Shown: piece after piece, positions 52,600-61,496 of the stretch
Position numbering within the stretch: position 1 is the first letter of the stretch
Layout of the letters: the number at the start of each line of letters is the position of its first letter
NCBI RefSeq assembly: GCF_007097145.1
Contig: NZ_VJVZ01000002.1
Location: 124,001 to 188,000, forward strand
Direction: 5' to 3'
DNA: 64,000 nt
Origin: Flavobacterium zepuense
GTDB taxonomy: Bacteria; Bacteroidota; Bacteroidia; Flavobacteriales; Flavobacteriaceae
Notes under the pieces: model-generated
Seen by the model: the letters and a program-made list of their open reading frames with translations, nothing else
What the model was told of the DNA's origin: nothing
Database searches by the model: none
Program-made: the position numbers and the translations under genes

Positions 52600-55500
52600 A
52601 TTATTCTTAAAGCCACGCTCAAAGTAATAATAAAGGATAGGGAGAACAATCAAAGTTAACAAAGTAGCGGTTATCAGACCACCAATAACAACGGTTGCTA
52701 ACGGTTTCTGAACCTCAGCACCCGCGGTGTTACTCAAAGCCATTGGCAAAAACCCTAATGAGGCGACTGATGCTGTTAAGATTACCGGTCGCAACCTTAC
52801 CCTGGCACCTTCTTTAATGCGTTCGTAAATACTGTCCATGCCTTCTTTCTTTAACTGGTTAAAATATGCTATCAATACAATGCCGTTTAGTACGGCTACC
52901 CCAAACAATGCGATGAATCCTACACCTGCGGAGATGCTAAACGGCATCCCTCTTAACCATAATGCAAAGATGCCGCCTATGGCTGAAAGGGGTATGGCAG
53001 TAAATATCAATAATGACTGTTTTAGAGATCCAAAAGTGAAATATAAGAGAATAAATATGAGCAAGAGGGCAATTGGAACGGCAATTAAGAGGCGTTGATT
53101 TGCCTCAATTAAATTCTCGAATTGGCCTCCATAAGTAACGTAGTAGCCTTCTGGCAGGTTAAGGTTAGCATCCAGTTTTTCCTGGATACCCTCCACAACT
53201 CCCTGAATATCTTTACCTTTTACATTGAAGCCCACCACTATACGGCGTTTACCGTCTTCGCGGCTAATTTGCATGGGGCCATCTTCGTACTTAATGGTTG
53301 CCACCTGCTCTAAAGGTATTTGGTTACCAGAGGGTAACGTTACATACAGTGAGGTAAGGCTCGAAATATCGTTACGGCTGTCGGCATCAAGGCGTACCAC
53401 GAGATCAAAGCGCTTTTCGCCCTCGTAAATCACTCCGGCTGAGGCACCTGCAAAGCCCATACGTATTACACGGTTAAGGTCGCCAATGTTTAATCCGTAA
53501 AGTGCAAGCTTATCTTTATTGTAGCGAACGGTAATTTGGGGCAGTCCGGCAACGCGTTCGGCTTTGGCATCGCTCACACCCTCCACGTTTTTAATGAGTT
53601 GCATAACCTCATCGCCTTTACTAACCAGCAGGTCGATGTCCTCACCAAAAATTTTAATCGCAACATCGCTCCGCACCCCCGTCATTAACTCATTGAAACG
53701 CATTTGTATAGGCTGCGAAAACTCGGTACTTGCCCCGGGAATATCTTCAAGTGCCTCTTCCATCTTCTCCATAAGCTCTTCTTTTGTAGAAGCTGATGTC
53801 CACCCACTTTTATCCTTTAAAAGAATGATCATATCGCCGGCCTCAATAGGCATTGGGTCGGTAGGAATTTCGGCGCTACCTATCTTGGTAACCACCATTT
53901 TAACTTCCGGAAATTTCTCCTTCAGGATTTTCTCAGCTTTGGTAGTAGCTTCAATTTCCTGCGAAAGCGAACTGCCCGACGCTATAATAAGGTGGGTGGC
54001 TATGTCGCCTTCATCTAACGTTGGTATAAATTCCCCGCCAAGGGAATTAAATATTAATAGCGACACTACAAACAACGCAACTGATGCACCTAGTACTATA
54101 CCTTTAATTTCCAAAGCTTTGTTAAGCATTGGCCTGTATATTTTGTAAATACCATTAATAATTCGGTCGCTAATATTGGATTTGTGGCCTGCCTCTTTTT
54201 TAAGCACCAGCGAACTCATCATGGGCACATAGGTAAGCGATAGTAAAAACGCTCCCAATACGGCAAAAGACACTGTTTGCGCCATTGGCCCGAACATCTT
54301 ACCCTCTATACCTACCAATGCCAGGATAGGCAGATAGACTATTAAGATGATAATCTCGCCAAAGGCAGCGCTGCTCCTTATTTTAGATGATGCCTCATAC
54401 ACCTCATCGTTCATTTCATCGGTGGTAAGTGCTCCGGCTCTTCGCACCTGTAACCTATGGATAATGGCCTCTACAATAATTACGGCACCATCTACAATAA
54501 TACCAAAGTCTATAGCCCCCAAACTCATAAGGTTACCGCTTACGCCGAAGAGTTTCATCATGCTAATGGCAAACAGCAGCGCTAACGGAATTACCGATGC
54601 TACTACCAAACCGGCGCGCCAATTGCCCAGCAGCAACACCAATATAAAGATTACGATTAACGCTCCCTCTAAAAGGTTAGTTTCTACGGTGTTAATAGCA
54701 TTTTCAACCAGTTTGCTACGATCCATAAACGGCTCTATAACCACACCTTTGGGCAGCGATTTTTTAATCTGCTCCATTTTTTCTTTAACGCGGGCTACTA
54801 CCTGGCCGCTGTTCTCGCCCTTAAGCATCATAACCATGCCGCTAACTTCTTCGCCTTTACCATCTTTAGTAACTGCGCCGTAGCGTATACCACTGCCTAT
54901 GTGCACTTTGGCAACATCTCGCACTAAAATGGGGATGCCATTCTGGTTTTTAATTACTATCTTATTAATGTCATCTATGCCGCTAACCATACCAATACCC
55001 CTTATAAAATAGGCATACGGTTTTTTGTCGATATAGGCGCCCCCTGTATTTTCGTTATTGGCCTCAAGGGCCGAAAATATCTCGGCAATGGTAACATTCA
55101 TACTCTTAAGGCGGTCGGGCTGTACGGCAATTTCATATTGCTTTAAGTTACCACCAAGGGTGTTAACCTCAGCAACACCGGGTGTTCCTATTAATTGTGG
55201 TTTGATTATCCAGTCCTGAATGGTACGCAGCTCTGTCGCATTAAACTTACTTTCATAACCTTTTTTAGGAAATACCACATACTGGTATATTTCGCCAAGG
55301 CCGGTACTTATAGGAGCCATTTCGGGCGTACCCAAGCCTTTTGGCATAACCTCTTCGGCTTCTTTAATTCGCTCAGATATTTGAGCGCGTGCCCAGTAAA
55401 TATCTACATTTTCTTTAAAAACCACGGTAACCACACTCAACCCAAAACGGCTGATGGATCGCAGCTCTATAACATTGGGTATGGGCTTAACCGATTGTTC

Positions 55501-55707
55501 TATAGGGTAGGTAATAAACTGCTCCACCTCTTGCGTGGCAAGCGTCGGCGAACTGGTTATTATTTGCACCTGGTTGTTGGTAATATCTGGCAGGGCATCT
55601 ATGGGCAGGTTGTATGCCGAATAACTGCCCACGGCAATTAATGCCAGGGTAAACAGCCCTATAATAAATTTATTATGGATGCTGAAATGAATGATCTTAT
55701 CTAACAT
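52591..55707 (-). CDS. Heavy-metal efflux RND pump, CzcA/CusA family
   Basis: The 1038-residue inner-membrane transporter has 12 TM helices and two large periplasmic loops. The HME-RND TM4 signature AIDFGIIVDGAVIIVE is present, with Asp400, Asp406 and Glu413 aligning with the proton-relay residues of CzcA (D402, D408, E415 as I recall them). This favours divalent cations (Co2+, Zn2+, Cd2+ or Ni2+) over Cu+/Ag+. N-terminal SSPTLATQEVEQFITYPIEQSVK and C-terminal TLIVLPILYYYF are typical. It is followed by the interrupted cluster TolC-like plus adaptor, and preceded by a structured leader. Confidence 0.95.
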   Translation of the reverse strand: MLDKIIHFSIHNKFIIGLFTLALIAVGSYSAYNLPIDALPDITNNQVQIITSSPTLATQEVEQFITYPIEQSVKPIPNVIELRSISRFGLSVVTVVFKENVDIYWARAQISERIKEAEEVMPKGLGTPEMAPISTGLGEIYQYVVFPKKGYESKFNATELRTIQDWIIKPQLIGTPGVAEVNTLGGNLKQYEIAVQPDRLKSMNVTIAEIFSALEANNENTGGAYIDKKPYAYFIRGIGMVSGIDDINKIVIKNQNGIPILVRDVAKVHIGSGIRYGAVTKDGKGEEVSGMVMMLKGENSGQVVARVKEKMEQIKKSLPKGVVIEPFMDRSKLVENAINTVETNLLEGALIVIFILVLLLGNWRAGLVVASVIPLALLFAISMMKLFGVSGNLMSLGAIDFGIIVDGAVIIVEAIIHRLQVRRAGALTTDEMNDEVYEASSKIRSSAAFGEIIILIVYLPILALVGIEGKMFGPMAQTVSFAVLGAFLLSLTYVPMMSSLVLKKEAGHKSNISDRIINGIYKIYRPMLNKALEIKGIVLGASVALFVVSLLIFNSLGGEFIPTLDEGDIATHLIIASGSSLSQEIEATTKAEKILKEKFPEVKMVVTKIGSAEIPTDPMPIEAGDMIILLKDKSGWTSASTKEELMEKMEEALEDIPGASTEFSQPIQMRFNELMTGVRSDVAIKIFGEDIDLLVSKGDEVMQLIKNVEGVSDAKAERVAGLPQITVRYNKDKLALYGLNIGDLNRVIRMGFAGASAGVIYEGEKRFDLVVRLDADSRNDISSLTSLYVTLPSGNQIPLEQVATIKYEDGPMQISREDGKRRIVVGFNVKGKDIQGVVEGIQEKLDANLNLPEGYYVTYGGQFENLIEANQRLLIAVPIALLLIFILLYFTFGSLKQSLLIFTAIPLSAIGGIFALWLRGMPFSISAGVGFIALFGVAVLNGIVLIAYFNQLKKEGMDSIYERIKEGARVRLRPVILTASVASLGFLPMALSNTAGAEVQKPLATVVIGGLITATLLTLIVLPILYYYFERGFKNNKQ

Positions 55708-55716
55708 GGATTTGTT

Positions 55717-55798
55717 GTATAATGATAAACTGTTTAGCCGGCCTGGCTAAACCAATTGTAAATACACCCCGCACTCAGGCAGGGATCTATCATTATAC
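55717..55798 (-). ncRNA. Candidate three-way-junction leader RNA upstream of the RND pump
   Basis: On the minus strand, P1 has an 11-bp perfect helix (55798-55788 with 55727-55717, GTATAATGATA and complement). P2 is a 6-bp hairpin (55784-55779 with 55772-55767; CCCTGC CTGAGT GCGGGG) that contains a U-G pair, so it forms only in the minus-strand RNA. P3 is an 8-bp hairpin (55752-55745 with 55739-55732; GTTTAGCC AGGCC GGCTAAAC). The joining segments are 3, 13 and 4 nt. P1 ends 9 nt before the pump ATG. It matches no riboswitch class that I recognise. Its 5' side contains the stop codon of the DUF6660 gene. Confidence 0.55.
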
Positions 55799-56116
55799 TA
55801 TTTGGGGCGGCTGCCAGATGGAGCCGTAAAAAGAAGAAGCAACCGACTCGTAAAAATTAACCTGTTCTTTAACAGGCACATCAAAATTCAGGATATTGAA
55901 TTCTGCTGCCGGTTGCAGCACTATGGCCGCAATACAACCGGAGCATACGCAAAACGGTGTGCAAAGGTCAGTATGGTCATGATGGCTTTCTTCTTTAGAA
56001 AAATGTGCAGTGGTATCATCTCCCATTTTAGCATGGGCATCACTGCAAGGCATAACCATAAGTACCAGTAAATAAACTGATAATAATGCGGTTATAATTT
56101 GCCTTGTTTTTTTCAT
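55793..56116 (-). CDS. DUF6660-like periplasmic Cys/His-rich small protein
   Basis: The 107-residue protein has an N-terminal signal peptide (~1-28; IITALLSVYLLVLMVMPC). The mature part contains HFSKEESHHDHTDLCTPFCVCSGCIA, a dense set of His and Cys residues suited to metal binding, and a C-terminal aromatic stretch. This matches DUF6660, a Bacteroidota family found next to CzcA/CusA operons. It is the first gene of the metal-efflux operon, so a periplasmic metal-binding or sensing role is inferred. Confidence 0.8.
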   Translation of the reverse strand: MKKTRQIITALLSVYLLVLMVMPCSDAHAKMGDDTTAHFSKEESHHDHTDLCTPFCVCSGCIAAIVLQPAAEFNILNFDVPVKEQVNFYESVASSFYGSIWQPPQIV

Positions 56117-56168
56117 TGGTGTAAAAATAGAAAAATTTATAATGTAACAAGCAGCTATTTATAAATTA

Positions 56169-56954
56169 CTATTTAAACATATGCTCCAGGGCAATAATAT
56201 TTTGACGGGAAGCTTCGGTATTTATAATACCACGGCGTGGCCTGTCTAAATCCATTATCAGGAAAACCGTAAGCACCGTCATTAATGCAAAGCCACTTAC
56301 AATTACATGGTTTATTTTTTTACTGTTGCTGCTGTAACCTACTATTAAGCTGGCAGTAATTATCAGCAGAAATAAAAACCAGAAGATGGAATCGGGCACG
56401 GTGGCATTCCGCGCTGCCTCTACTGTGCTAACGCTGTCTATCATACTATTTAAAGCTGGAATCATTTGCTGCGACCGCAAGGTATTTTCTTTATCATGGG
56501 ATTGATTTACTACCAAAGCCCATATTTTATCAGAATATTTCGCGCTATTATTTAGAGCTATAGTATTTTTATCTGCATCAGCACCGGAATTATAGTAAGC
56601 AATACGGGCATTTACATAGTCTTTAAAATCGGTACGCAATATGGTGCGAATATTATCCGGATACAGGTCGGCACGCAGTACAGCTGTACCAATATCGTTC
56701 GCTTCCTTCACTATAGACTGCTTACGGGCATCGTAACGCGAAGCGGACATGCCGAAGGTAAATGATAATAACAATGCCAGCAAACCCAACAGCGAACCCT
56801 CTACCGGACCTAAACCTTCGGATGCGCTTTCCGGATCCTTAGCTATCTGCCTTTTATGAATACCAAAACCAATGCGGTTAAATACCAGCATGAAAATAAA
56901 AAGGATGGCAACAATTACAAAAGTGGGCGTTTGGTAAAGTACAGATGTATTCAT
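56169..56954 (-). CDS. Bestrophin-like/DUF4239 membrane protein
   Basis: The 261-residue inner-membrane protein has TM segments at ~8-26, ~52-70, ~185-205 and ~212-232. The DUF4239 hallmark GLLALLLSFTFGMSASRYDARKQ lies in the second TM and its flank, then a periplasmic or cytoplasmic helical domain. A conserved LDRPRRGI follows the last TM. The family resembles chloride-channel bestrophins; function in bacteria is unproven. It stands alone. Confidence 0.85.
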   Translation of the reverse strand: MNTSVLYQTPTFVIVAILFIFMLVFNRIGFGIHKRQIAKDPESASEGLGPVEGSLLGLLALLLSFTFGMSASRYDARKQSIVKEANDIGTAVLRADLYPDNIRTILRTDFKDYVNARIAYYNSGADADKNTIALNNSAKYSDKIWALVVNQSHDKENTLRSQQMIPALNSMIDSVSTVEAARNATVPDSIFWFLFLLIITASLIVGYSSNSKKINHVIVSGFALMTVLTVFLIMDLDRPRRGIINTEASRQNIIALEHMFK

Positions 56955-57113
56955 AGTCAGCTATTTATTGCACAACTAAGATAACCAGTTTTTTCTTAAG
57001 TTTATAAACGTCCCGCTTATATTGTAATGATGTACAGCTGTTTGTTTTTGTTTTCTTAAAAACTTTTGCCACCCCTTGTGGTTTTAGTAATTTTAAGGCT
57101 TCAAAACTGAACC

Positions 57114-59159
57114 ATGAATTTACTCCACCTCGAAACAAGCCCTTATCTTTTGCAACATGCCGGCAACCCTATACACTGGAAAGCCTGGAACGAAGCTTCG
57201 CTTGCGCAGGCACGTACAGAGAACAAACTTATAATTGTAAGTGTGGGGTATTCGGCATGCCACTGGTGCCATGTTATGGAACACGAAAGTTTTGAGGATA
57301 ATGAGGTGGCCCAAATAATGAACCAACACTTCGTTTCTATAAAGGTAGACCGCGAAGAGCGCCCTGATGTAGATGCCACGTACATGAAAGCCGTACAGCT
57401 TATGACAGGTCAGGGCGGCTGGCCCATGAATGTGGTGCTACTACCCAATGGACGACCGGTTTGGGGAGGCACTTATTTTAGGAAAAACAATTGGATAGAA
57501 GCCCTTAACCAATTACAGGAGTTATTTGCCAGTGCACCTGAAAAGATGATAGATTATGCCGAAAAGCTATTAGAAGGCATTCAGCATACCGGATTGGTGC
57601 AACCAACCACTCAAGGCGAAATTCCACATCCTGCCAATATTAAGCCTTTGGTAGAAAAATGGGCTAAGAGTTTCGACTGGGATTATGGTGGCTATGCCCG
57701 CGCCCCCAAGTTTATGCTGCCAAACAATTACCTTTTTTTGCAACGGTATGGTTTCCAAACAAAAACTCAGGAGCTGCTGGATTTTACCGACATTACACTT
57801 AAACGCATGGCCTGGGGTGGCTTGTTTGATACCGTAGGCGGCGGTTTTTCGCGCTATTCTGTAGATATGGAGTGGCATGTACCGCACTTTGAAAAAATGC
57901 TGTACGATAATGGCCAGCTTATGAGCCTTTACGCCGAAGCGTACAAGCGCGATAAAAACCCACTATATAAAGAGGTAATAGAGAAGATACACTTTTTTAT
58001 TGAAACCGAACTTACCGATAATAACGGTGCTTTTTACAGCGCCTTGGATGCAGATAGCCTTAATACTGTAGGCCACCTTGAAGAAGGTGCTTTCTACGCT
58101 TGGGAAAAACAGGAACTTAAAGATTTACTTGGAGTTGACTTTGACTTATTTTCTGAAGTCTTCAACATAAACGAATTTGGATTTTGGGAAGATGGCAGGT
58201 TTGTGCTTATTCAGGGTCAGCCTTTAGAAGCTATAGCGCAGGAGGCCGGCATTTCTGCGGAAGCGCTACAGCAAAAGAAATGGGGTTGGGAAAAGAAATT
58301 ATATGAAGTACGCGAACTTCGTGCAAAACCCCGCCTCGATGACAAGATCTTAACGTCCTGGAATGCCATTATGCTTAAGGGTTACGCTGATGCTTATAAA
58401 GCGCTGGGTGATGAAACGTACATAAATACTGCCCGCCGCAATGCCGCATTTATAATAAATATACTTTGGGATGCTAATGGCAACCTGTGGCGTACCTATA
58501 AAAACGGTACTGCAAAAATTAATGGTTTTTTAGAAGATTACGCACATACCGCTGATGCTTTTATCTCATTATACGAAGCTACGCTGGAAGAAAAGTGGCT
58601 TACCTATGCCAAGCAATTAACCGATTATTGCCTGGAACATTTTTATGATGAAGAGCGCCAGTTTTTTACTTTCGCCTCCGCAGATGGAGAGCAACTGGTA
58701 TCACAGCACTATGAAACGGAGGATAACGTGATACCGGCATCTAATTCGGTTTTAGGAAATGTACTTTACAAATTGAGCCTTTTGTATGATAACAGCTATT
58801 ATGAAAAAATAGCACTGCAAATGCTGTACCTCATAATACCGAATACCGATTATGCATCGGCATTTAGCAACTGGCTTAACCTTTGGCTACAGCTATCGGC
58901 AGATAACAAAGAACTTGCCGTATGCGGAGAAGGTGCCGCAGAAGCTATTAAACGAATCAACAGTAAATACCTTCCCCATGTAATTGTTGCGGGCAGTACT
59001 GCCGACTCTACACTTCCATTTTTGCAAAACCGCTTTGTAAAAGACAGGCTAATGTTTTATGTTTGCCAAAACAGGGCATGTAATGCCCCAACAACCGATA
59101 TTAATACCGCTTTAAGCGATTTAAATTTACAACAATGCTATTTGAAGAAACAAAAGTAA
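57114..59159 (+). CDS. YyaL/DUF255 protein: thioredoxin domain fused to (alpha/alpha)6-barrel
   Basis: The 681-residue cytosolic protein starts LETSPYLLQHAGNPIHWKAW. A thioredoxin-like domain (~1-165) with CHWCHVM (Cys46/Cys49 region) and GGWPMNVVLLP is followed by a six-hairpin glycosidase/epimerase-like barrel (~190-560), as in the human SSP411/SPATA20 family. The enzymatic role of the family is not established. It overlaps the MscS gene by 25 bp. Confidence 0.92.
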   Translation: MNLLHLETSPYLLQHAGNPIHWKAWNEASLAQARTENKLIIVSVGYSACHWCHVMEHESFEDNEVAQIMNQHFVSIKVDREERPDVDATYMKAVQLMTGQGGWPMNVVLLPNGRPVWGGTYFRKNNWIEALNQLQELFASAPEKMIDYAEKLLEGIQHTGLVQPTTQGEIPHPANIKPLVEKWAKSFDWDYGGYARAPKFMLPNNYLFLQRYGFQTKTQELLDFTDITLKRMAWGGLFDTVGGGFSRYSVDMEWHVPHFEKMLYDNGQLMSLYAEAYKRDKNPLYKEVIEKIHFFIETELTDNNGAFYSALDADSLNTVGHLEEGAFYAWEKQELKDLLGVDFDLFSEVFNINEFGFWEDGRFVLIQGQPLEAIAQEAGISAEALQQKKWGWEKKLYEVRELRAKPRLDDKILTSWNAIMLKGYADAYKALGDETYINTARRNAAFIINILWDANGNLWRTYKNGTAKINGFLEDYAHTADAFISLYEATLEEKWLTYAKQLTDYCLEHFYDEERQFFTFASADGEQLVSQHYETEDNVIPASNSVLGNVLYKLSLLYDNSYYEKIALQMLYLIIPNTDYASAFSNWLNLWLQLSADNKELAVCGEGAAEAIKRINSKYLPHVIVAGSTADSTLPFLQNRFVKDRLMFYVCQNRACNAPTTDINTALSDLNLQQCYLKKQK

Positions 59160-59995
59160 AAGTAGAAGAAACACAGGTAGAGCAATACATACACCAGTTT
59201 ACGCAGGCCATTATTGGCTATATACCTAATGTGCTTAAGGCAATACTTATTTTAATCATTGGCCTTATAGTTATAAAGATATTACGAAGGATCATTACCG
59301 GCTTAATGACCAAACACGCCGACCACGACCCTACCCTTCTTAAATTTGTGCTGGATGTTGCTACCTGGATATTGCGTGCCTTTATTTTTGTTGCCGTTAT
59401 TGGGGCATTAGGTGTAGAAACCACAACTTTTGCAGCAGCTATAGGTGCAGCGGGTATTGCCATTGGCTTATCATTGCAGGGGTCGCTTAGTAACTTTGCA
59501 GGCGGACTCCTTATCATTCTTTTCAAGCCATTTAGGGTGGGCGATTATATAGAGGCACAAGGCCAGGGCGGCACGGTAAACAGCATACAAATTTTCAGCA
59601 CCAAGCTAATAACATCTAACAATCAAGTTGTTTATCTGCCTAATGGTACCTTATCTAACAATACCATTAAGAACTTTAGTCAGGAAGAACTACGCCGTGC
59701 AGAAATTTTGATAAGTGTGGGCTATGGCAGCGACCTTAAGCAGGTAAAAGATGTAATACTTAAGACAATAGCAATAGACTCAAAGATATTAACCGAACCC
59801 GCTCCCGGCATAGAAATTAAAGGACTTGCAGAAAATTCGGTTGATCTGGTGGTTTTTATTTGGGCTGAAAGGCCAAAGTATGGCGCCATGGTATCCGACT
59901 TTTATGAGAACATAAAATCAGCGTTTGAGCAGGCAGGCATTGAAATTCCTTTCCCACAACGTGATATTAATGTAAAGAATCCTGAAAAAAAGTAA
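59135..59995 (+). CDS. Small-conductance mechanosensitive channel (MscS family)
   Basis: This 286-residue protein has three TM helices (TM1 ~28-47, TM2 ~70-90, TM3 ~95-125 with the Gly/Ala-rich pore sequence AAAIGAAGIAIGLSLQGSLSNFAGG), then the beta domain (FRVGDYIEAQGQGGTVNSI and the PNGTLSNNTIKNFS motif) and the alpha/beta C-terminal cage. It opens under membrane tension and releases osmolytes. The start overlaps the upstream gene, so the two are coupled. Confidence 0.94.
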   Translation: MLFEETKVKVEETQVEQYIHQFTQAIIGYIPNVLKAILILIIGLIVIKILRRIITGLMTKHADHDPTLLKFVLDVATWILRAFIFVAVIGALGVETTTFAAAIGAAGIAIGLSLQGSLSNFAGGLLIILFKPFRVGDYIEAQGQGGTVNSIQIFSTKLITSNNQVVYLPNGTLSNNTIKNFSQEELRRAEILISVGYGSDLKQVKDVILKTIAIDSKILTEPAPGIEIKGLAENSVDLVVFIWAERPKYGAMVSDFYENIKSAFEQAGIEIPFPQRDINVKNPEKK

Positions 59996-60099
59996 TTAGT
60001 TCGCACAATAACAACAACGCACCACCGTTTTAATGGCATGTTTTTTGTTAAAATTACTTATTAGATGCCCAATGGCTTTATACACAAAATTATATAAAG

Positions 60100-60107
60100 T
60101 ATATTTG
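60100..60107 (+). promoter_or_regulatory. -7 box for the secreted protein at 60150
   Basis: TATATTTG matches TAnnTTTG 42 bp upstream of the ATG. The -33 element is not clear in the surrounding AT-rich sequence. Confidence 0.5.
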
Positions 60108-60149
60108 GCAAAATTTTAAAACTATTTACCGAATTATTACCCCAAAACA

Positions 60150-60830
60150 ATGAAAAATTTAAGTTTTATCCTTACCGCATTTGCTTCATTATCAACACTG
60201 GTAGCAAGTGCACAGTACAGTTCTCGTGTTGCAGATTCTGATGGTAGGTCTGTAACTGCAAGAAAAGAAAAGAGCCAGCCGGCAACGGGTTCTATGTTTA
60301 TAAATGACAAGTTTTTGCCTGCAAAAATATCTGGTGCGCAGTCTACCGTGTTACTACGTTACAATGCCTATGCCGATAACTTTGAGATGAGCAATCCTCA
60401 GGCTAACGAAACTAAAACCCTGCCTAAAGACCCAAGCGCAAACATTACGTTTGTGAGTGATGATAAGGAATACGTTCTTACTGATTATATTGGCGAAGAT
60501 GGGAATTCAAACAACGGCTATCTGGTTGTTGTTAGCGAAGACACTAAAGTTAAGATTTACAAAAAAGAACGAGTTACCATGACGCAGGAATTCTTCCCTT
60601 CTAACAGCTACCAGGTTTACAAGCCGGCTAACTACAAAAAGGGAGATGATGAGTTTTATGTAAAGCTTGGAGATAAAGAGCCTGCGTTCTTTTCTGGAAA
60701 AAAAGAATTTGCTAAACTTGTAGGTGGTAAAAACAAAGAAGTTTTAGACTTTATAAAGAAAAACAATATTGATGTAGAGAAAGAGGCCGATCTTGTTAAG
60801 CTTTCTGCTTATGTAGAAACAATTATCTAA
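60150..60830 (+). CDS. Secreted protein of unknown function
   Basis: The 226-residue protein has a signal peptide (to ~ASAQ, residue 22; LSFILTAFASLSTLVASAQ). The mature part is soluble, Lys/Asp/Asn-rich, mixed beta/alpha, with VTARKEKSQPATGSMFINDKFL, repeated beta pairs, and a helical C-terminus. No family or catalytic motif is recognised and no Cys is present. It is probably periplasmic. It converges on tsaB with a 9-bp gap and no terminator. Confidence 0.78.
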   Translation: MKNLSFILTAFASLSTLVASAQYSSRVADSDGRSVTARKEKSQPATGSMFINDKFLPAKISGAQSTVLLRYNAYADNFEMSNPQANETKTLPKDPSANITFVSDDKEYVLTDYIGEDGNSNNGYLVVVSEDTKVKIYKKERVTMTQEFFPSNSYQVYKPANYKKGDDEFYVKLGDKEPAFFSGKKEFAKLVGGKNKEVLDFIKKNNIDVEKEADLVKLSAYVETII

Positions 60831-60839
60831 TCGGGGAGA

Positions 60840-61496
60840 TTATTTTCCTGCAATAAAATCTTTTAAATAATAAGGTTCAAAATAAGCGACATCTACAGTG
60901 TCGCTTTTTTTGTACTTATCAAATGCCACTTGTGCCATTTGCGCAGCCGATGGGTATACAACGTCCTCGTGGTAAATAAATTTACCCGCAGGCAGTACTT
61001 CGTTAAACTTAGCAGCACCATCGCCCACTAAATGTATAGGCCCGGCTATATCATCAAAAAAACCTTCGGTAATAACCTCAGCCTTAGTTTCCCTTATCTT
61101 ATTATATTCTGCATTAAAAACAGCAGTATATGCTTCCATACGGCGGGCATCTATCATAGGGATTATTACACCTTCTGTAATACTTATTTTTAGCGCAAGC
61201 AACTGTAGGGTATCTATAGCCATTAATGGTATGTTAAGCGCGTAGCACAGACCTTTTGCTGCCGAAACGCCTATGCGAAGCCCGGTATAAGAACCCGGAC
61301 CCATGCTTACAGCTATGGCATCAAGATCGGCAAAAGCAATGGTATCCCTTAAAACATCTTCAATAAAAACGTGCAGTTTTTCGGCATGGGCATAACCTTC
61401 ACCCGCAAACTCTTTAAGAGCTAAAAGCTGCCCGTCTTTAGATAATGCTACCGAACAGTTTTTGGTAGCGGTCTCAATATTTAAAATATAGGCCAT
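60840..61496 (-). CDS. tsaB: tRNA threonylcarbamoyladenosine biosynthesis protein TsaB
   Basis: The 218-residue ASKHA-fold protein pairs with TsaD to form t6A37 in ANN-decoding tRNAs. N-terminal ILNIETATKNCSVALS, the conserved DAIAVSMGPGSYTGLRIGVSAAKGLCYAL and the C-terminal PYYLKDF tail are diagnostic. It overlaps the adaptor stop by 1 bp (minus strand), so it is the last gene of the operon. Confidence 0.96.
   Translation of the reverse strand: MAYILNIETATKNCSVALSKDGQLLALKEFAGEGYAHAEKLHVFIEDVLRDTIAFADLDAIAVSMGPGSYTGLRIGVSAAKGLCYALNIPLMAIDTLQLLALKISITEGVIIPMIDARRMEAYTAVFNAEYNKIRETKAEVITEGFFDDIAGPIHLVGDGAAKFNEVLPAGKFIYHEDVVYPSAAQMAQVAFDKYKKSDTVDVAYFEPYYLKDFIAGK

Noticed and set aside
52572..52606. 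Short regular repeats as a CRISPR remnant
   Set aside because: Units are 7 bp without spacers, and no cas gene is present. They are simple periodic repeats.
53564..54883. Two long open frames antisense to the RND pump
   Set aside because: Ser/Thr/Ile-rich shadows of a well-conserved transporter; no known domain.
55760..55800. Resemblance to a TPP riboswitch (CTGAG next to GGGG)
   Set aside because: The required CTGAGA...ACCC and GAACCTGAT...GGATAATGCC blocks are absent, and the overall three-helix layout differs.
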